A DNA stretch of 64,000 nucleotides, taken from assembly GCA_024811115.1 (NCBI GenBank), contig JAKOGH010000993.1:1-64000 (forward strand), read 5' to 3'. This document shows, in pieces, positions 23,654 through 35,475 of the stretch (position 1 is the first letter of the stretch; every line of letters starts with the position of its first letter). The position numbers and the translations under genes are program-made. Source of the DNA: Terana coerulea (Eukaryota > Basidiomycota > Agaricomycetes > Polyporales > Phanerochaetaceae). The notes beneath the pieces are model-generated. The model worked only from the letters and a program-made list of their open reading frames with translations. It was not told the origin of the DNA and made no database searches.

Positions 23654-24871
23654 TCAATAGGCCCAATCAAAATCTTCACCAGTCGCCCACCCGTCTGGAA
23701 GAGGTCTCCTGGCACTCGGCTGAGCGGTGTTTGCATTGAGTGCATCGGGAGCAACGGAAGCAGCCGCCTCGTTTCCAACATTCGCCGCATGAGACTTGAT
23801 GGCCCAATCAAAATCACTGTCTGTCGCCCATCCATCGCCATCGCCTCCCTTACCAAGGACGGACCCAGCGACGGCATCATTCGTGCTGCCAGATGGCTTC
23901 CTGTTCGCCTTTGTAGGTCCAGCCAAAGCCCATGGCCCAACCTTCGATGCCAGTGCCTTTGGGCTCAAGGGACCCGTCCTTGCTCAAAGGCTAATCCGAA
24001 TGTCAGTGTAAGTGACAGCCATGGTAGCACAGAGTAGCACTGACCTCAGAAATGGGTACGCTGGGGATAGCGACATCGGCTCCGTCAGCCGTAGCTGTCG
24101 TCTTGATGGCCCAATCGAAGCTATGTCCCGTCCCCCATCCACCACCCTCGCCTACGTCGTTAGGTGCATCCCCGCTGGCAGCGATGATGCTAATGCCGGA
24201 TTCGCCTTTACCCTTGCCGCTCCAATACCAGCCAAAGCTCATGGGCCAGCCTTCCACGCGGTTCTCTTCAGTCTCCACGCGCTCGTCTTTCTTCAAGGGC
24301 TAGAGGGAGAGTAAACTATCGATCAATTCGGTAGGATAAGCAAGTGAACTTACTCCAGTAGTAGCGACGTTTGATGCCCCGCCTTCGCCGCTATTCTTCG
24401 AGCGAAGAAGGGGGAAGAGGCGTCCGCACCCTAAAGTCGAACAGTAGACGTCGTGTAAGTTCTCCTTCGGGAACCGGCGCTCGCGCAGTGCGTCGAAAAT
24501 GAACTCGCGCGAGTGTACGGAGCGTTTAACGGCAGTGAAGACCCTGCACTCATAGAATATTAGTACTAGGTGTATGGAATGATATGGCCACTTGCCAGTC
24601 AATGAACTCGGCCTCCTTGCCACAACCCTCGCACTTGGGAGGAGGGACAGGTGACGTACGTCCCAGCAACGTTGGCCTCGGAGAAGTCACGGCCGAACAG
24701 TTCAGAGAGTCGACGCTTCTCATCAGCAAGAATAGGCCAGCGATAGACTGGTTTTCCGTTGTGGTCACGAAGGTCGGTGAGAGTAGGGTAAGCGAGATTG
24801 AGCTCCTGTCACGGCCGGTTAATGAGTGCTCTGGGATCATCATACGAGACACTACTTACGATGTGAGACAT
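23654..24871 (-). CDS. Protein with zinc-ribbon-like N-terminus and duplicated Trp-rich repeat exons
   Basis: A tiny first exon (MSHI) joins to ELNLAYPTLTDLRDHNGKPV. Next comes a Cys cluster, TCPPPKCEGCGKEAEFIDW, and after a GC-AG intron (24,544-24,595) REFIFDALRERRFP and YCSTLGCGRLFPLLRSKN, a plausible zinc ribbon. Two following exons start alike (PLKKDERVE, PLSKDGSLE) and each encode a unit: VEGWPMSFGWYWSGKG then GHSFDWAIK, and IEGWAMGFGWTYK then DSDFDWAIK. A third partial unit, DGWATGEDFDWAY, ends the protein at 23,654. The repeats arose by exon duplication. I do not recognise the family, and function is unknown. The frame breaks at TTT 23,910-23,912 and in a C/G run near 24,655; joining either side is smooth. 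Confidence 0.72.
24544..24595 (-). other. GC-AG intron in the Trp-repeat gene
   Basis: On the minus strand the exon ends GACTG, followed by GCAAGT, and the intron ends GTGCAG. Only this join keeps the frame between FIDW and VFTAVKRSV. The intron is 52 bases long. Confidence 0.6.
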
Positions 24872-26376
24872 GTTGTAGTTATTGAGGGAAAAGGCTCTTG
24901 AAAGCGTCGGTGTTTCTGGCTACATGCCAAACTTCGAGGAGACCTTTTATATTCGCAGAGCTATAGTTCCATTACTGTAAAAACTCAGTCCGGTGGCTAT
25001 CGACGACCAGTGGGTTCTGCAGATCGCGCTGGTCAAGCATTCATGCCACGCAGGATGAACGAAAAAGGACACGCGCTGCTGCATGGCAGAAAGACTTTGA
25101 TCATCTGCCAGATGCCCTGGAAACTCTGGACTTGTACCTATACCAAACCTCGAAAGTATACAGCTCAACTCACTAAGGGCCGCCAGGACACATACACCGA
25201 GTGCGGCCTGACTGTCGTAGTAGTGCATGTGCAATGCTCCGATACCATGCGTAGGTTATAAATGTCGCACGCATCCGACGTTGGCGTCGGGCACAATTCT
25301 TGTCCGTGACATGACCAGCCAGGTACCTTGTTCGACGGCGGCCCAGGACCACTGGCACAAGTACTATCCGTGGAAGCCTTTGCTCAAAATATTAATAGTC
25401 ACTCATGCCGTTAAATATGCACGTACGCTAGACAATGCTAAGCAATTGTGGTCGCGGACAGCATCGCGGTGACATTGGGCAACCGGACTTCGGTACCTTT
25501 CCGGGTGCCTTTATGCTCGTTCGAGCACTTGAGAGAACATCGACTTTATTGGAGCGACTGTCTTTCAAAGGACTTATATGCTCGTCGCAACTCTTGGAAG
25601 CATAATACATATACGCAGGTTGGGGGCGAGCTTGAACTGAGCAACGTCAGAGTCTCGGAGAGACACTAATTGGGCTATTTTGGGACGCTTGTCCAACAGC
25701 GCCAACCCTAACCCGAAAGATCTCTTGATGGCGGCTTCGTGGCGGGATTCCGAGCGGCGAGCTAAGTACCACCACGACCGACTCAAGACACGTTCTCTAT
25801 ACTCATTATCCATACGCCACTGCGAACGAGAGCGTCTCAATCCATGTTAACGTTACGATGAGTAATTGGTCGCAAGGTAACGCTTCATCTGTAGCAAATA
25901 TAGTGAGTAAGTACGGGTCTGAACAACTTGAACTATTTCCATAACCGCTGCTACCTCAACTGGAACCTTCTTGATACTTTTACACGCACAGCCGACGATG
26001 TGGTGAGTATTTAACTAGTTTTGGATGCCAGTTATATCTTCTCACAGGAAGCAGACAATCAAGACCTTACTGTACGCCGGCTCACTGGCACGTGAGCTCA
26101 GCCTGCGAAGACTGATGACGGTCCGCCGCTGGGACATTGTTGGTGCGTCTGACGGCTTATCTTCGTATCTGCTTCTTCACGCCTAACGGAAAACAACAGG
26201 ATTCTCTGGAGCTATAGCCAGCTGTTTATACCCATGCTCCATGCCGCCGTATACGGCATATCTCCCTGCGCGAAGCCACTTACGATAACGGCAATACCAA
26301 CGGTATATGACGCCAGCATCTTCAGATTCTTGCGTTTTCTCCTTCACTTTGACCACCAGATCTAGCAAGGTTAGGC
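24872..26376. other. No supported gene
   Basis: About 1.5 kb between the divergent Trp-repeat gene and DUR3. The DNA is less GC-rich than the genes and contains only frames of 60-95 codons without domains. It must contain both promoters. No transposon ends or RNA genes recognised. Confidence 0.5.
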
Positions 26377-29007
26377 ATGGCAAACGGAGAGTTCGACCCG
26401 TACCTCCCTCAGTCGTCTGGCTATGCGATCATCCTTGGCGGAGGCGCGGGCTTCGCGCTTTTCATGCTAGCGCTCAGCTGGCTACAGAACAAGTTCACGA
26501 AGATGTCACCGTTTGAGAGTACGTCTTGTGTGCACAATCATGTGCTCTCTTCTAACACTGCCTGCAGATGAAGAGTTCTCCAGCGCAAGCAGGAGTGTCA
26601 AACCAGGCTTGGTTTGTTCGGGTATTGTGAGTTGCTCACTCCGTTCTTTCGCACAATCTTCACTGACTCGTTGAAGGTATCTGCTTGGACGTGGAGCGCA
26701 ACTTTGATGGTGTCGTCGTTGATTGTGTACCAATTTGGCGTTGCAGGCGGATGGTGGTACGGGGTGTGCGGAACGTATGTGTACAGTCGACCATGAGTGA
26801 AGTTGCTGCAAGCTCATGCTTTTATTCTGCACAGGGTTTCTATCATATTCTTCTCCGTGATTGCGTCCTCAGTGAAACGAAACGCAAATGGAGCTAGGAC
26901 GTTCCTTGAGATAGTCAAGGTTCGCTTCGGAACGGCTGCACATCTGATGTTTCTTGTGAGTCGCATCCATGCTTTATGAAATCACCATGCTCAGTGCCCC
27001 GCCCAACAGTTCTACGCGATCTTCACCTCTCTCATGGTCTCTGCCATCCTTCTGTTGGGAGGTAGCGCCTCGATCTCTGCCCTGACTGGTATGGACGTCC
27101 GAGCAGCGACGATGTTGCTCCCAGTGGGCGTCATAGCCTTCGTTATCGTTGGCGGCCTCCGGAGCACATTTGTGTCAGATTACTCCCACACCACCATCGT
27201 TTTCATTATTATATGGATATTCCTGTATACAGTACGTCCTGCAAGAACAGTCTTTATGCATGATGCTGCTAACAGATTCAATTGCAGGCCTTCGGATCCT
27301 CTGAACTTGTTGGCTCTCCATCAGCCCTACATGCTCTACTTGTGAAGGCAGCCGAGATAAATCCTGTGCCAGGCAACCACGAGGGTTCCTATTTGACATT
27401 TAGATCGAAAACTGGCTTCATATGTTTGTAATGCTTCGTTGTGGACGTTGGTTTTCATTCTGACAATCCACTGCAGACGCAGCAATATCGATTAACCTCG
27501 GCACAGCGACAGTCTTTCTTGGACCAATCATACTGGTAAGCGGTGTGGGGGCCTTCGAGTATTGCTTACGGTGACCATTTCATCTTCCAGGCAACGCGCC
27601 ATTGCATCCAACCCTGAAGGGACGACTAAAGCGTATCTCCTGGGCGGGGTTTCCTGGTTCAGCGTACCTCTCGCATTTGGCACGACCATGGGCCTCTGCG
27701 CTCGTGCTTTGCAGAGCAATCCCGTCTTCCCAACTTATCCTCAGCCACTAAGCACCGCCCAACAGGGTGCGGGACTCGTTGCACCTGCTGCGGCTGTCGC
27801 GCTCCTCGGTAGGTCAGGAGCAATTGCGATGCTCGTCATAACCTACATGGCTGTGACGTCTGCCGCATCGGCTCAGCTGATTTCCATTTCGTCCATCTTC
27901 ACGTATGATGTGTACCGGGTAAGTTCGCCCTTCTCGTCAGTGAATGATTCTCATACGCGGCTTCTGGAATATAGACTTACTGGCGACCAAAAGCAAGCCC
28001 GCGAGAGCTTTTACGAATTGCTCACGGCGCGGTCGCTGTGTGGGGCGTCTGGATCTCGGTCTGGTGTGTGATCCTGAACGCGGGCAATGTCGACATGAAC
28101 TTCGTCTACTGTGCGTTGTCTGCGCAGTCTCCTGAATTGCTGTAAGCACTGATCATACTTTGTCTCCGCAGACTTCTGCGGTACGATTATTGGAGCGCCA
28201 GTCGTCCCCATCATGTTGACCGTGCTTTGGCCGAAGCTCACCAAAGTAGCCGTCCTCGCGAGCTCCGGCGGCACGTTGCTCGGCCTGATGGCCTGGCTAC
28301 TGACCTGCCGCTATTTCTACGGCGAGATCAACGAGGAGCTCCTCGTCGCGAACTTCTCGTCGCTCGCCGGCAGCATCACCAGTCTGTGCACCGGTGCAAT
28401 TATCGCTGTCGTCGTCAGCCTCATCAAGCCGGACAACTACGACTTTACCGGGACCCGTGCCAGTGCGTGTTCATCGTGCAACTTCGATGGCTGAGACGAA
28501 TATCTAATTTATTGGTGGTCGCAGTCCAATTGATCAAGAAACTGCACGGCGACGACGACGAGAGCACGGACGACCTCCCGGCCGGCCAAATCGTGAACGA
28601 GTCTGTGGAAGAGAAGAAGAGCCAGACGGCGGACTCGAGCGCGCCGTCCATCGAGGAACAGGCCGACGCGTCCGAGAAGGAGAGGGCGGTGCTGTACGCC
28701 GACGCGAAGCGTGCATTCTGGCTTTCCGCGATCATCATCGTCGTCATCGCGGTGCTCATCCCCATCCCGCTCGGAGCCAGCACCTACGTGTTCTCGCCCG
28801 GCTTCTTCACCGCCTGGATCGTGGTCGCGATGGTATGTTGCGCTTCTGCACTTGTTACGGCGTCGAGGGCTGATGGCAGGGGCTGCGTCACAGATCTGGT
28901 CGTTCTTTGCTGGGTTCTGCTGCATAATTCTGCCCATATGGGAGAGCCGAGATGCGCTTCGCCGTATTTGCAACGGCTTGCTATCGATGGCAAAGAAGTC
29001 GAGTTAG
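26377..29007 (+). CDS. DUR3: Urea / polyamine active transporter (DUR3, SSS family)
   Basis: Solute:sodium symporter family protein of the plasma membrane that imports urea (and polyamines in yeast). The ATG at 26377 gives MANGEFDPYLPQSSGYAI, and the chain of about ten exons carries EEFSSASRSVKPGLV, SAWTWSATL, GGLRSTFVSDYSHT, QRAIASNPEGTTKAYLLGG, TSAASAQLISISSIFTYDVYR and NAGNVDMNFVYFCGTIIGAP, with about 15 membrane helices and a loop rich in Glu/Asp before the last two. It ends SMAKKSS at 29,007. One extra G at 27,521-27,522 breaks the frame between ATVFL and DQSYW, where the family has a strongly conserved D-Q/N-x-YWQRAIAS block. The gene is convergent with the RING gene. Nitrogen control is usual for DUR3 but no site was identified. 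Confidence 0.94.
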
Positions 29008-29279
29008 ATTCCGGGGTCGCTGTCTCCTGTATACATGCTCTAGAAAGATTGGGATCGTTCACTTCGTTGTATCAATAAACCTGATCAAGATGAACTAGCA
29101 ACTTGTGGTATCACGCAGAAAAATATCCAAAGGGCATGCATGTTCGGTATAACATGAAACGAATGCAGCTAATGTACATGGTCACCTGATAAAACCCGGA
29201 GAGAAGTTGAGAAAGCATAGCGTGAAACGTGAGATGGTCGTTGCAAAGGGCGGAGAACGGCGACTGGTGATGCGTAAAC

Positions 29280-30194
29280 TCAGGAATACATGCCTCCATA
29301 TGCGTGCCGGTCGTCTTCCTCTGGTTGGGTGGTCTGCGCTGCGCGATCATTGTGGCCGGGCTCTGGCATTGGCATTTGAAAGTACGGCTCGACTCCGTCT
29401 CCTTCCGACAGCAACAGGATTGCCGAACGCAGTGACGCGGCTTGTTCTGGTGTCAATGGAAGCGCTCCCGCGGCGTTGATGGCCCCGTCTTGCAGTACGT
29501 TGAGATCCGGAAAGTCCTCGAGGTCGAGAGGAAGGCCCATGGCCACCGGGAGGTCCTTTATGAGTGCCTGCCTGCAGGATGGACAAGTGTTGCGCTACGC
29601 AGATGAAAAATAGATGTCATGAGTACACAGCATAGCTTCCTGAGCAGTGTCTGAGGAAGCCGCGTACCCCTTGATCAAACCAGTTCACTATGCTGGGGAA
29701 ACCGTTAGGAAGTAATGGCCATGATCTAGTTAGCGGCACTCAACTCCTTCCGGCAGAAGATGTGTCCGCAACTTCCGAGTTTGGTCACGCCTAATGACTG
29801 AACGGGAGTTGCGGGGCTGTCCATGGCGAGGGCCATCTCTTCTTCCGTAACGATAGTCATGAATGAGTTGAGGCATATAGGGCAAACCGAGTCTGCACCA
29901 GCCTGATCAGTTCCTGCGCGATGGGCGACGCGTACGTTTCAGACAGCACGACACTTGCCTGCTTCATTCATAGAGATCAGATCTTGCTCGGTCAGTCTGG
30001 GTAGCGACGAGAGAAAGTTCTCTATTGCCCTACATGCTGGGGTTAGCATCCGAGACATCAGGCAGCGGCGGGACTCACTCCTTGTTCTTCTCTGCCTCGA
30101 CGTGCGGTCGATGGGGCCGGAGGCCTGTGCGGGGCAGGAAGGACCGCAAGTGCATCGCATCGCCCGTGCTGAGAGACCGCGGTCGGTTCGCCAT
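29280..30194 (-). CDS. RING-finger protein (probable E3 ubiquitin ligase)
   Basis: The ATG at 30194 starts MANRPRSLSTGDAMHLRSFL. After introns the protein continues AIENFLSSLPRLTEQDLI, then the RING: CPICLNSF, a long insert, GSCGHIFC, NWFDQG and TCPSCRQAL, a C3HC4/RING-H2 pattern with a loop of about 35 residues between the second and third ligand pairs. The C-terminal tail is acidic (LDLEDFPDLN) and ends GGMYS at 29,280. The short WFDQG exon is flanked by two introns. RING proteins usually act as E3 ligases; the substrate is unknown. The reading has no frame breaks. It converges with DUR3, with about 270 bases between the stops. A (GGT)7 run lies in the 5' untranslated region. Confidence 0.84.
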
Positions 30195-31033
30195 CGCGCA
30201 GACAACAGCAGGGCCGGTGGGGAGAAGGGGTGGTGGTGGTGGTGGTGGTCGAGGTCGAAGACGCGAAGGTGTGAGCTTCCCCCACTCGTGTGCGCGGCCA
30301 GTGAGTTTGCAGTGCGTGCCGTAAGTGCGTTCGTCGATAGCCGTCGATAATCCGAGGGTGCGCGCTCCGCGACTGACTGCGGTCCGGTGCAGCCGCGCGG
30401 GGATCTCGCGATCTCAACAACGGCACATGCCTAATCGGGGTCGCACAGCCGTGGGAATCCCGCCACATTGTCCGCATGCCTCGCTCGTCCGAGTCGTGAC
30501 GCTGCCAGTAACATTGACAATCACTCTGCAGGGTTTAACCTCGCTGTACATGCTACGACGTGTTTCAGCGTGAGTGCGCTACTACACAGCCTTCGACAAG
30601 AACAGTATGAGGCGAAGAGGCTCCTGTGAAGGTAGCTCGGCAGCATGACAATGCTTGGACAACTTGATCTCAGTGCGCGGGCTAAACACGAACTACTTAC
30701 ATAACTATCAGGCTCAGGTATGTGCTCAAAGCTCCTGCACTTGCCTCTACCAATCATTCGATGCTCATACCCACCTTATGACTGTTTTAGACACAAACTC
30801 ATGTGCATTGCTATCAGTCCCATTCGTCGTCTTCATTACAGAAAAGCTCAAGGATAAGAATGAATACCTGAGATTCAAGCGTTGGCGCGCTTAGTGGCTG
30901 CAAGTACTTATGCTCTCCCTTGGTCTCCAATAAGCTTAGGCTCCCCAAGGTCCGCCGCTGTCGCTGTTCGACGCCATTGAAGCTCGTTCATATCCACCAC
31001 TCTTCAGGCCTCTCCTATTCACGACCCATTATA
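30195..31033. other. No supported gene; (GGT)7 microsatellite at left end
   Basis: The left end is the promoter and 5' region of the RING gene and contains a (GGT)7 tract at 30,229-30,249. The remainder holds only short frames and presumably the old promoter of the GH71 relic. Confidence 0.5.
30229..30249. repeat. (GGT)7 microsatellite
   Basis: Seven perfect GGT units, 35 bases 5' of the RING gene start codon on the opposite strand, so probably (ACC)7 in its transcript leader or core promoter. Confidence 0.9.
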
Positions 31034-31865
31034 ATGCTCTCGCAGGCTATTCTTGCTATTGTCACTGCCTACCTTGCAGCGCCATTGGTTCAGGCAGCAC
31101 CCTTTGGTCAATATACCCCACGCCACTCACTTGCAAGGAAAGATAAGTACCGCTACTCCGAAATATGTGGTTGTGTACCATATAGTAGGCAACACCGCTC
31201 CGTATACGCAAGAAACATAGTCGTCCGAAGTCAAGCAGGCTCAGGATGCAGGCATCGACGGCTTTGTCCTCAAAACTGGCATGGATGCATGGCAGCCACA
31301 GCAAGTCGCATCAGCGTGAGTGTCCATTTCATATTCCAAACCGAGATGTCATTGCTGGGCCTAAGCAACAGCTACGCTGCGGCTCAAGCATCTAGTACAG
31401 GCTTCAAACTCTTCATCTCCTTTGACATATGGTACGTAAAATCCGGTTGGAAAGCGGCCAGACAAGTGGCAGCTCGTGAGTATACATCTCTCATAATGAC
31501 ATTCTATGCCCACCTCTGATATAGTCGTCCGCAGGATCAAGACGTCCTTGAGGCCGTCGACTTTCCTCACAACGCCCGCCACTGTCACGCTCTACACCTC
31601 CGATGCGAACTCCCAGACCTTCCAGGGCCACTGGGCGGGCATGAACAAGTTCTTTATGCCGCTCACGCCCGGCGGGTACATGCGCGGCACCGTTTTGCGG
31701 AACAACGAGGTCACCGTTGGCCTCCGCCCGAAGGGGTACACCTCCAGTGCTAGCCCGCAGGCGCACAACTACAACGCGTTCATAGCCTTCTCGTCCGGCG
31801 CGGCTGGCAGTACGAGTCATAGCGGCACCAGGGACGCCGGATCCGCATGGCGATGCGGGCAATAG
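31034..31865 (+). pseudogene. GH71 alpha-1,3-glucanase relic, central catalytic region deleted
   Basis: The ATG at 31034 opens a signal peptide (MLSQAILAIVTAYLAAPLVQ) as in the intact gene downstream. After a frame break near 31,150 the sequence continues VVYHIVGNTAPYTQET, where a TAG at 31,218-31,220 replaces the Trp of the intact copy, then AGIDGFVLKTGMDAWQPQQV and, after an intron, YAAAQASSTGFKLFISFD. It then jumps directly to the C-terminal part: DQDVLEAV, PATVTLYTSDA, LTPGGYMRGTV and SPQAHNYNAF. About 280 residues that carry the core of the glucanase in the neighbour are missing. Splice sites are partly kept. The nonsense codon and large deletion make this a true pseudogene, not a consensus error. 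Confidence 0.9.
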
Positions 31866-33033
31866 TACTAGCATGCCGCCGCCGATCGCTCTTGGGCAGG
31901 CGGCGCAGACCCTACTGCACCTTCAGGACGGCCGAGCAGCTCGGGGGCAAGTTGCTGGTGCCTGATCATCCTGTCAGTTTGTGTTGCTTCGACCGACGAC
32001 AGGCGACCGAGCGTTGACGGTGGGAAGTTCCATTGGCACACAGCCTGCTCTGCTGGCAGCATGTTTTTGTCAGCCGTACTTGCTTATTGGTGCAGCCGCG
32101 GGTGTCGGAGAGGATAGTAGATCGGTGCTAGAAAGACAAACGAGCATGCCGCCAATTCCGTCTCATCTCAGGGTGTCATTTCCGCATTTTTGCTGCTCAA
32201 TCGTTGCTCGAATACACTCTGTATTTGTGATTATATTGTACCCTTGTACACGACGGGCGGAGCTGGTGAACCAGGCGTTGTTCCAACCGCATTGTTTTCT
32301 GACTGCGTCTTTAGCCGGGGCGTCTAAGAATATGACCGGCGCTTTGTCCAATAGCCGATGTGTTTGTGATTGTAATTTGTGATCGGAAGCCAAACAAGCG
32401 TGGGAATCTGGCCACATTGTCTCGTAGTCCGCGTCACTGCCCAAGCGCCCGTTGCAACGCTTTGCACAATAACGTCCATCAACAATTGTTGAACAACTAC
32501 GACTGATGTAACCGCTACGTTGCCAGATGTTGCAGCTCCTCGGACCACACTCCACATGGACTATGATGTCCCCGGGAAGACTTGGGCGGCCTTGTTCCGG
32601 CAGCAATTTACGTTTTTGGCCGCCCTTATCGCGAATCCGAGCAGTGTTGAGCAGCGGGCGCGGTCGAGGTAGCCCGCGTCCACGATGTCACCAAAAAGAC
32701 AGGTCTTATATTCATTTGTACTCCGCTAGTGTCTTGTTATATCCCCTTACTTCGCACTACCAGGTCGTACAGCGGGCTCCTCTCCCTGGATGCCACAGTG
32801 CAAGCACTTGCAATCTGGAGGCCCAACGGTGCCCGCCAAGGTGCCGGCGCGGGCCCGTACTTCGAGCGGAATCGAGCCTAAATTGATCGGGGCGTCGGTA
32901 ACCATGGAGATAATATTGCGCGCCTACAAGTGGTGCCTTTTATGAGCGGATTTGGTCAATGACAAGTTGGTTCGTTCCTAATCTATAATTGCCGCCCGGG
33001 TGTCAGTTGAGTTTCATTGTCCTCCTCCCGCAC
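31866..33033. other. No supported gene
   Basis: About 1.2 kb between the GH71 relic and the intact GH71 gene. Short frames only, no repeat or RNA gene recognised. The right end is the promoter of the GH71 gene. Confidence 0.5.
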
Positions 33034-33039
33034 TATAAA
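33034..33039 (+). promoter_or_regulatory. TATA box of GH71 gene
   Basis: TATAAA 127 bases before the ATG at 33,166, followed by a pyrimidine-rich leader. Confidence 0.6.
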
Positions 33040-33165
33040 GTCCTCTTACGCCCTTCACGCTTTTCACGCTTGACCACGCACCGCCCTCGGTCGCTCGACC
33101 ACCACATTCTTTCCCCCTCACGGTCTCTTCTCAACGGCGTTTTGACTTCACGAACACCCAACAAC

Positions 33166-34929
33166 ATGTCCTCTCCATCTACACTCATTTTCCTGCTTGC
33201 TTTGGTTGCGGCGTCGCTTGTCCAGGCCATGCCTCACAACCCGTTCCACCATCGTCGCCACCACACGAAGAAGGACGGTGGCAACCCGAAGACCGTGGTC
33301 GCACACCACATGGTCGGAAACACCTATCCTTACACTCAGGACGACTGGACATCCGACATCAACCAAGCGCATGCCGCAGGTATTGACGCTTTCGCCTTGA
33401 ACATTGGTTCCGACTCCTGGCAGCCCCAGCAAGTTGCTAGCGCGTGAGTTACAATTCATCAACAATCGTCCGTTCATAAGATTGAGTTTATTTTCAGCTA
33501 TGCTGCAGCTCAAGCCTCAGGCACGGGCTTCAAACTCTTCATCTCGTTTGATATGAGGTGAGCTTTGAAACAGATTCAACCGTCATGGAATCCACTAACC
33601 ACTTCGATGCAGCGTGCTTCCGTGCAGCTCCCCGACGATGCTGGCAAACCTCCGCAACTACATCACGACCTACGCCAGCCACCCCAACCAGCTCAAGTAC
33701 AACGGCCGCTCGTTCGCGTCGACCTTCTCCGGCGAGACCTGCCAGTTCGGCCAGGGCTCTGTCGCACAGGGTTGGAAGTCGCAGTTCACGCAGCACCCCG
33801 ATGTCACCGGCGCGGGCGGAGTCCACTTCGTTCCCGCATTCTTCATCGATCCCGCCACCTTCGGCCAATACTCCGGCGCTGCTAACGGCATGTTCAACGT
33901 GAGTCTCCATGCCAGCTCCCTCGCGGCCGCATACTGATATGATGCTTTGTTCGGCCAGTGGAACTCGGGATGGCCCATTGAGCTCACCACTCAGACTGCT
34001 CAGAGCGATCTCAACCCCCTTGGTGCCAGTCTTAGCTCCATCGCTTCGCAGACCGTATCCACCGTCATCAACGCCCTTTCCAAGTTTGTCGGAGCGACTG
34101 ACACTGACAGCCAGTACGTCAACGGTCTGAAGGCCCTCAACTCCGACGACGGGGCTTCCACCTACATGGGCGCCGTCAGCCCATGGTTCTTCACGCACTA
34201 CGGTGCAGATACGTATAACAAGAACGTGAGTACCAGTTGTCGTTCGTGAAGGATAGTACTGAGTGTTCTCCTCTTCAGTGGATCTACTACGCCGGCTCGC
34301 ACCTCTACCCGACCCGCTGGGACAACATCATGCAGAACCGCGACATGTACGACCTCGTCGAGATCTGCACCTGGAACGACTTCGGCGAGTCGCACTACAT
34401 CGGCCCCGTCCACGGCGCGCAGCCCAACTCGCAGGCGTGGGTCGACGGCTTCGACCACACCGCCTGGCTCGACATGACCAGCTACTTCGCGGCCGGCTAC
34501 AAGACCGGATCGTACCCTGCCATCACGGAGGACAAGCTCTACATGTGGGCGCGCCCGCATCCGAGCGGCGCGAATGCGCCAGACCCGGTCGGCAAGCCGG
34601 ACAACTTCCAGCTCGACCAGGACGTGCTCTGGGCCGTCGTCTTCGCCTCCGCGCCCGCGACCGTCACGCTCTACACCTCCGACTCGGTCCAGCAGACGTT
34701 CAACGTGCAGGCGGGCGTGAACAAGCTCCAGACGGCGCTCACGCCCGGCGGGTACATGCGCGGCACCGTCGTGCGCGGCGGGCAGACGGTGATCGACCAC
34801 CGCCCGGACGGCTACACGTTCGACGCGAGCCCGCAGAACTACAACTACAACGCGTTCACCGCGTTCGCGTCGTCGAATACCCCGGGCGCGCCCGCGCCGC
34901 AGACAAACGCGACGACCGCCACGGCGTAG
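33166..34929 (+). CDS. Secreted GH71 alpha-1,3-glucanase (mutanase)
   Basis: Five exons read without a break. The signal peptide is MSSPSTLIFLLALVAASLVQ, cleaved near the following AMP. Family blocks follow: VVAHHMVGNTYPYTQDDW, AGIDAFALNIGSDSWQPQQ, GTGFKLFISFDMS, SWLP-like VLPCSSPTML, GVHFVPAFFIDPATF, WPIELTT, SPWFFTHYGADTYNKN and WIYYAGSHLYPTRWDN, with VEICTWNDFGESHYIGP near 34,370. A C-terminal beta domain (PATVTLYTSD, LTPGGYMRGTV) ends at the TAG 34,927-34,929. GH71 enzymes cut alpha-1,3-glucan of fungal walls and act in wall remodelling or attack on other fungi. The length of about 455 residues is typical. The relic 1.3 kb upstream is a paralogue. Confidence 0.95.
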
Positions 34930-35475
34930 GCGTTTCGCCTTGCTCCCTCCCGGTGCTGCCCGTGCGATACGCTTTTGAAGCCGGGCGGCCTCTCTTGTTC
35001 GTTCGCGCATCGCTCTCTGGATAGACGTGCGCACTCGTCTCGATGGTTGTCTGTGATGGCTGTCTGATACGCTGGAAATTTCTGCTCTGTTATCTCTGTA
35101 CTGTACTGTACTGTATTATCTTCCGCTCTGCTTTGTCCTGTCATGTTGTCGATACGGTTCATGCTCTAGAAGCCTATGATCATACCCTAGTGAAAGAATT
35201 GCATGCTTTGATACAAACGACGGCCACACGGGGCGCATGGAATGTCGATGGAAGGACAGCTCCAGGTGAGAAACCCACAACCGATGACAGCTGGCATTAC
35301 ATATATTACGACTTGCTGGTAACCTACAACCGATGATGATGTGTGTCTAAGGTGATGCGTGTGGACATGGGTGGGATGCAATGCAGATGATGAGACGGAC
35401 GTGATTATGAAATGAGAATCCGGAAACAAATTGGTCATTTAGCGTTGGCCAGGTCTCTGCGCATCACGACGTGCG
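34930..35475. other. Convergent 3' region, no gene
   Basis: Between the stop codons of the GH71 gene and SEN1. Contains short TACTG repeats near 35,100 and nothing else that I can support. Confidence 0.6.

Noticed and set aside
30229..30249. (GGT)7 tract as a possible poly-Gly or poly-Trp coding repeat
   Set aside because: It lies upstream of the RING start codon and in no supported exon.
34198..35034. 278-codon minus-strand frame
   Set aside because: Antisense shadow of the GH71 gene; Arg-rich as expected for the opposite strand of GC-rich coding sequence.
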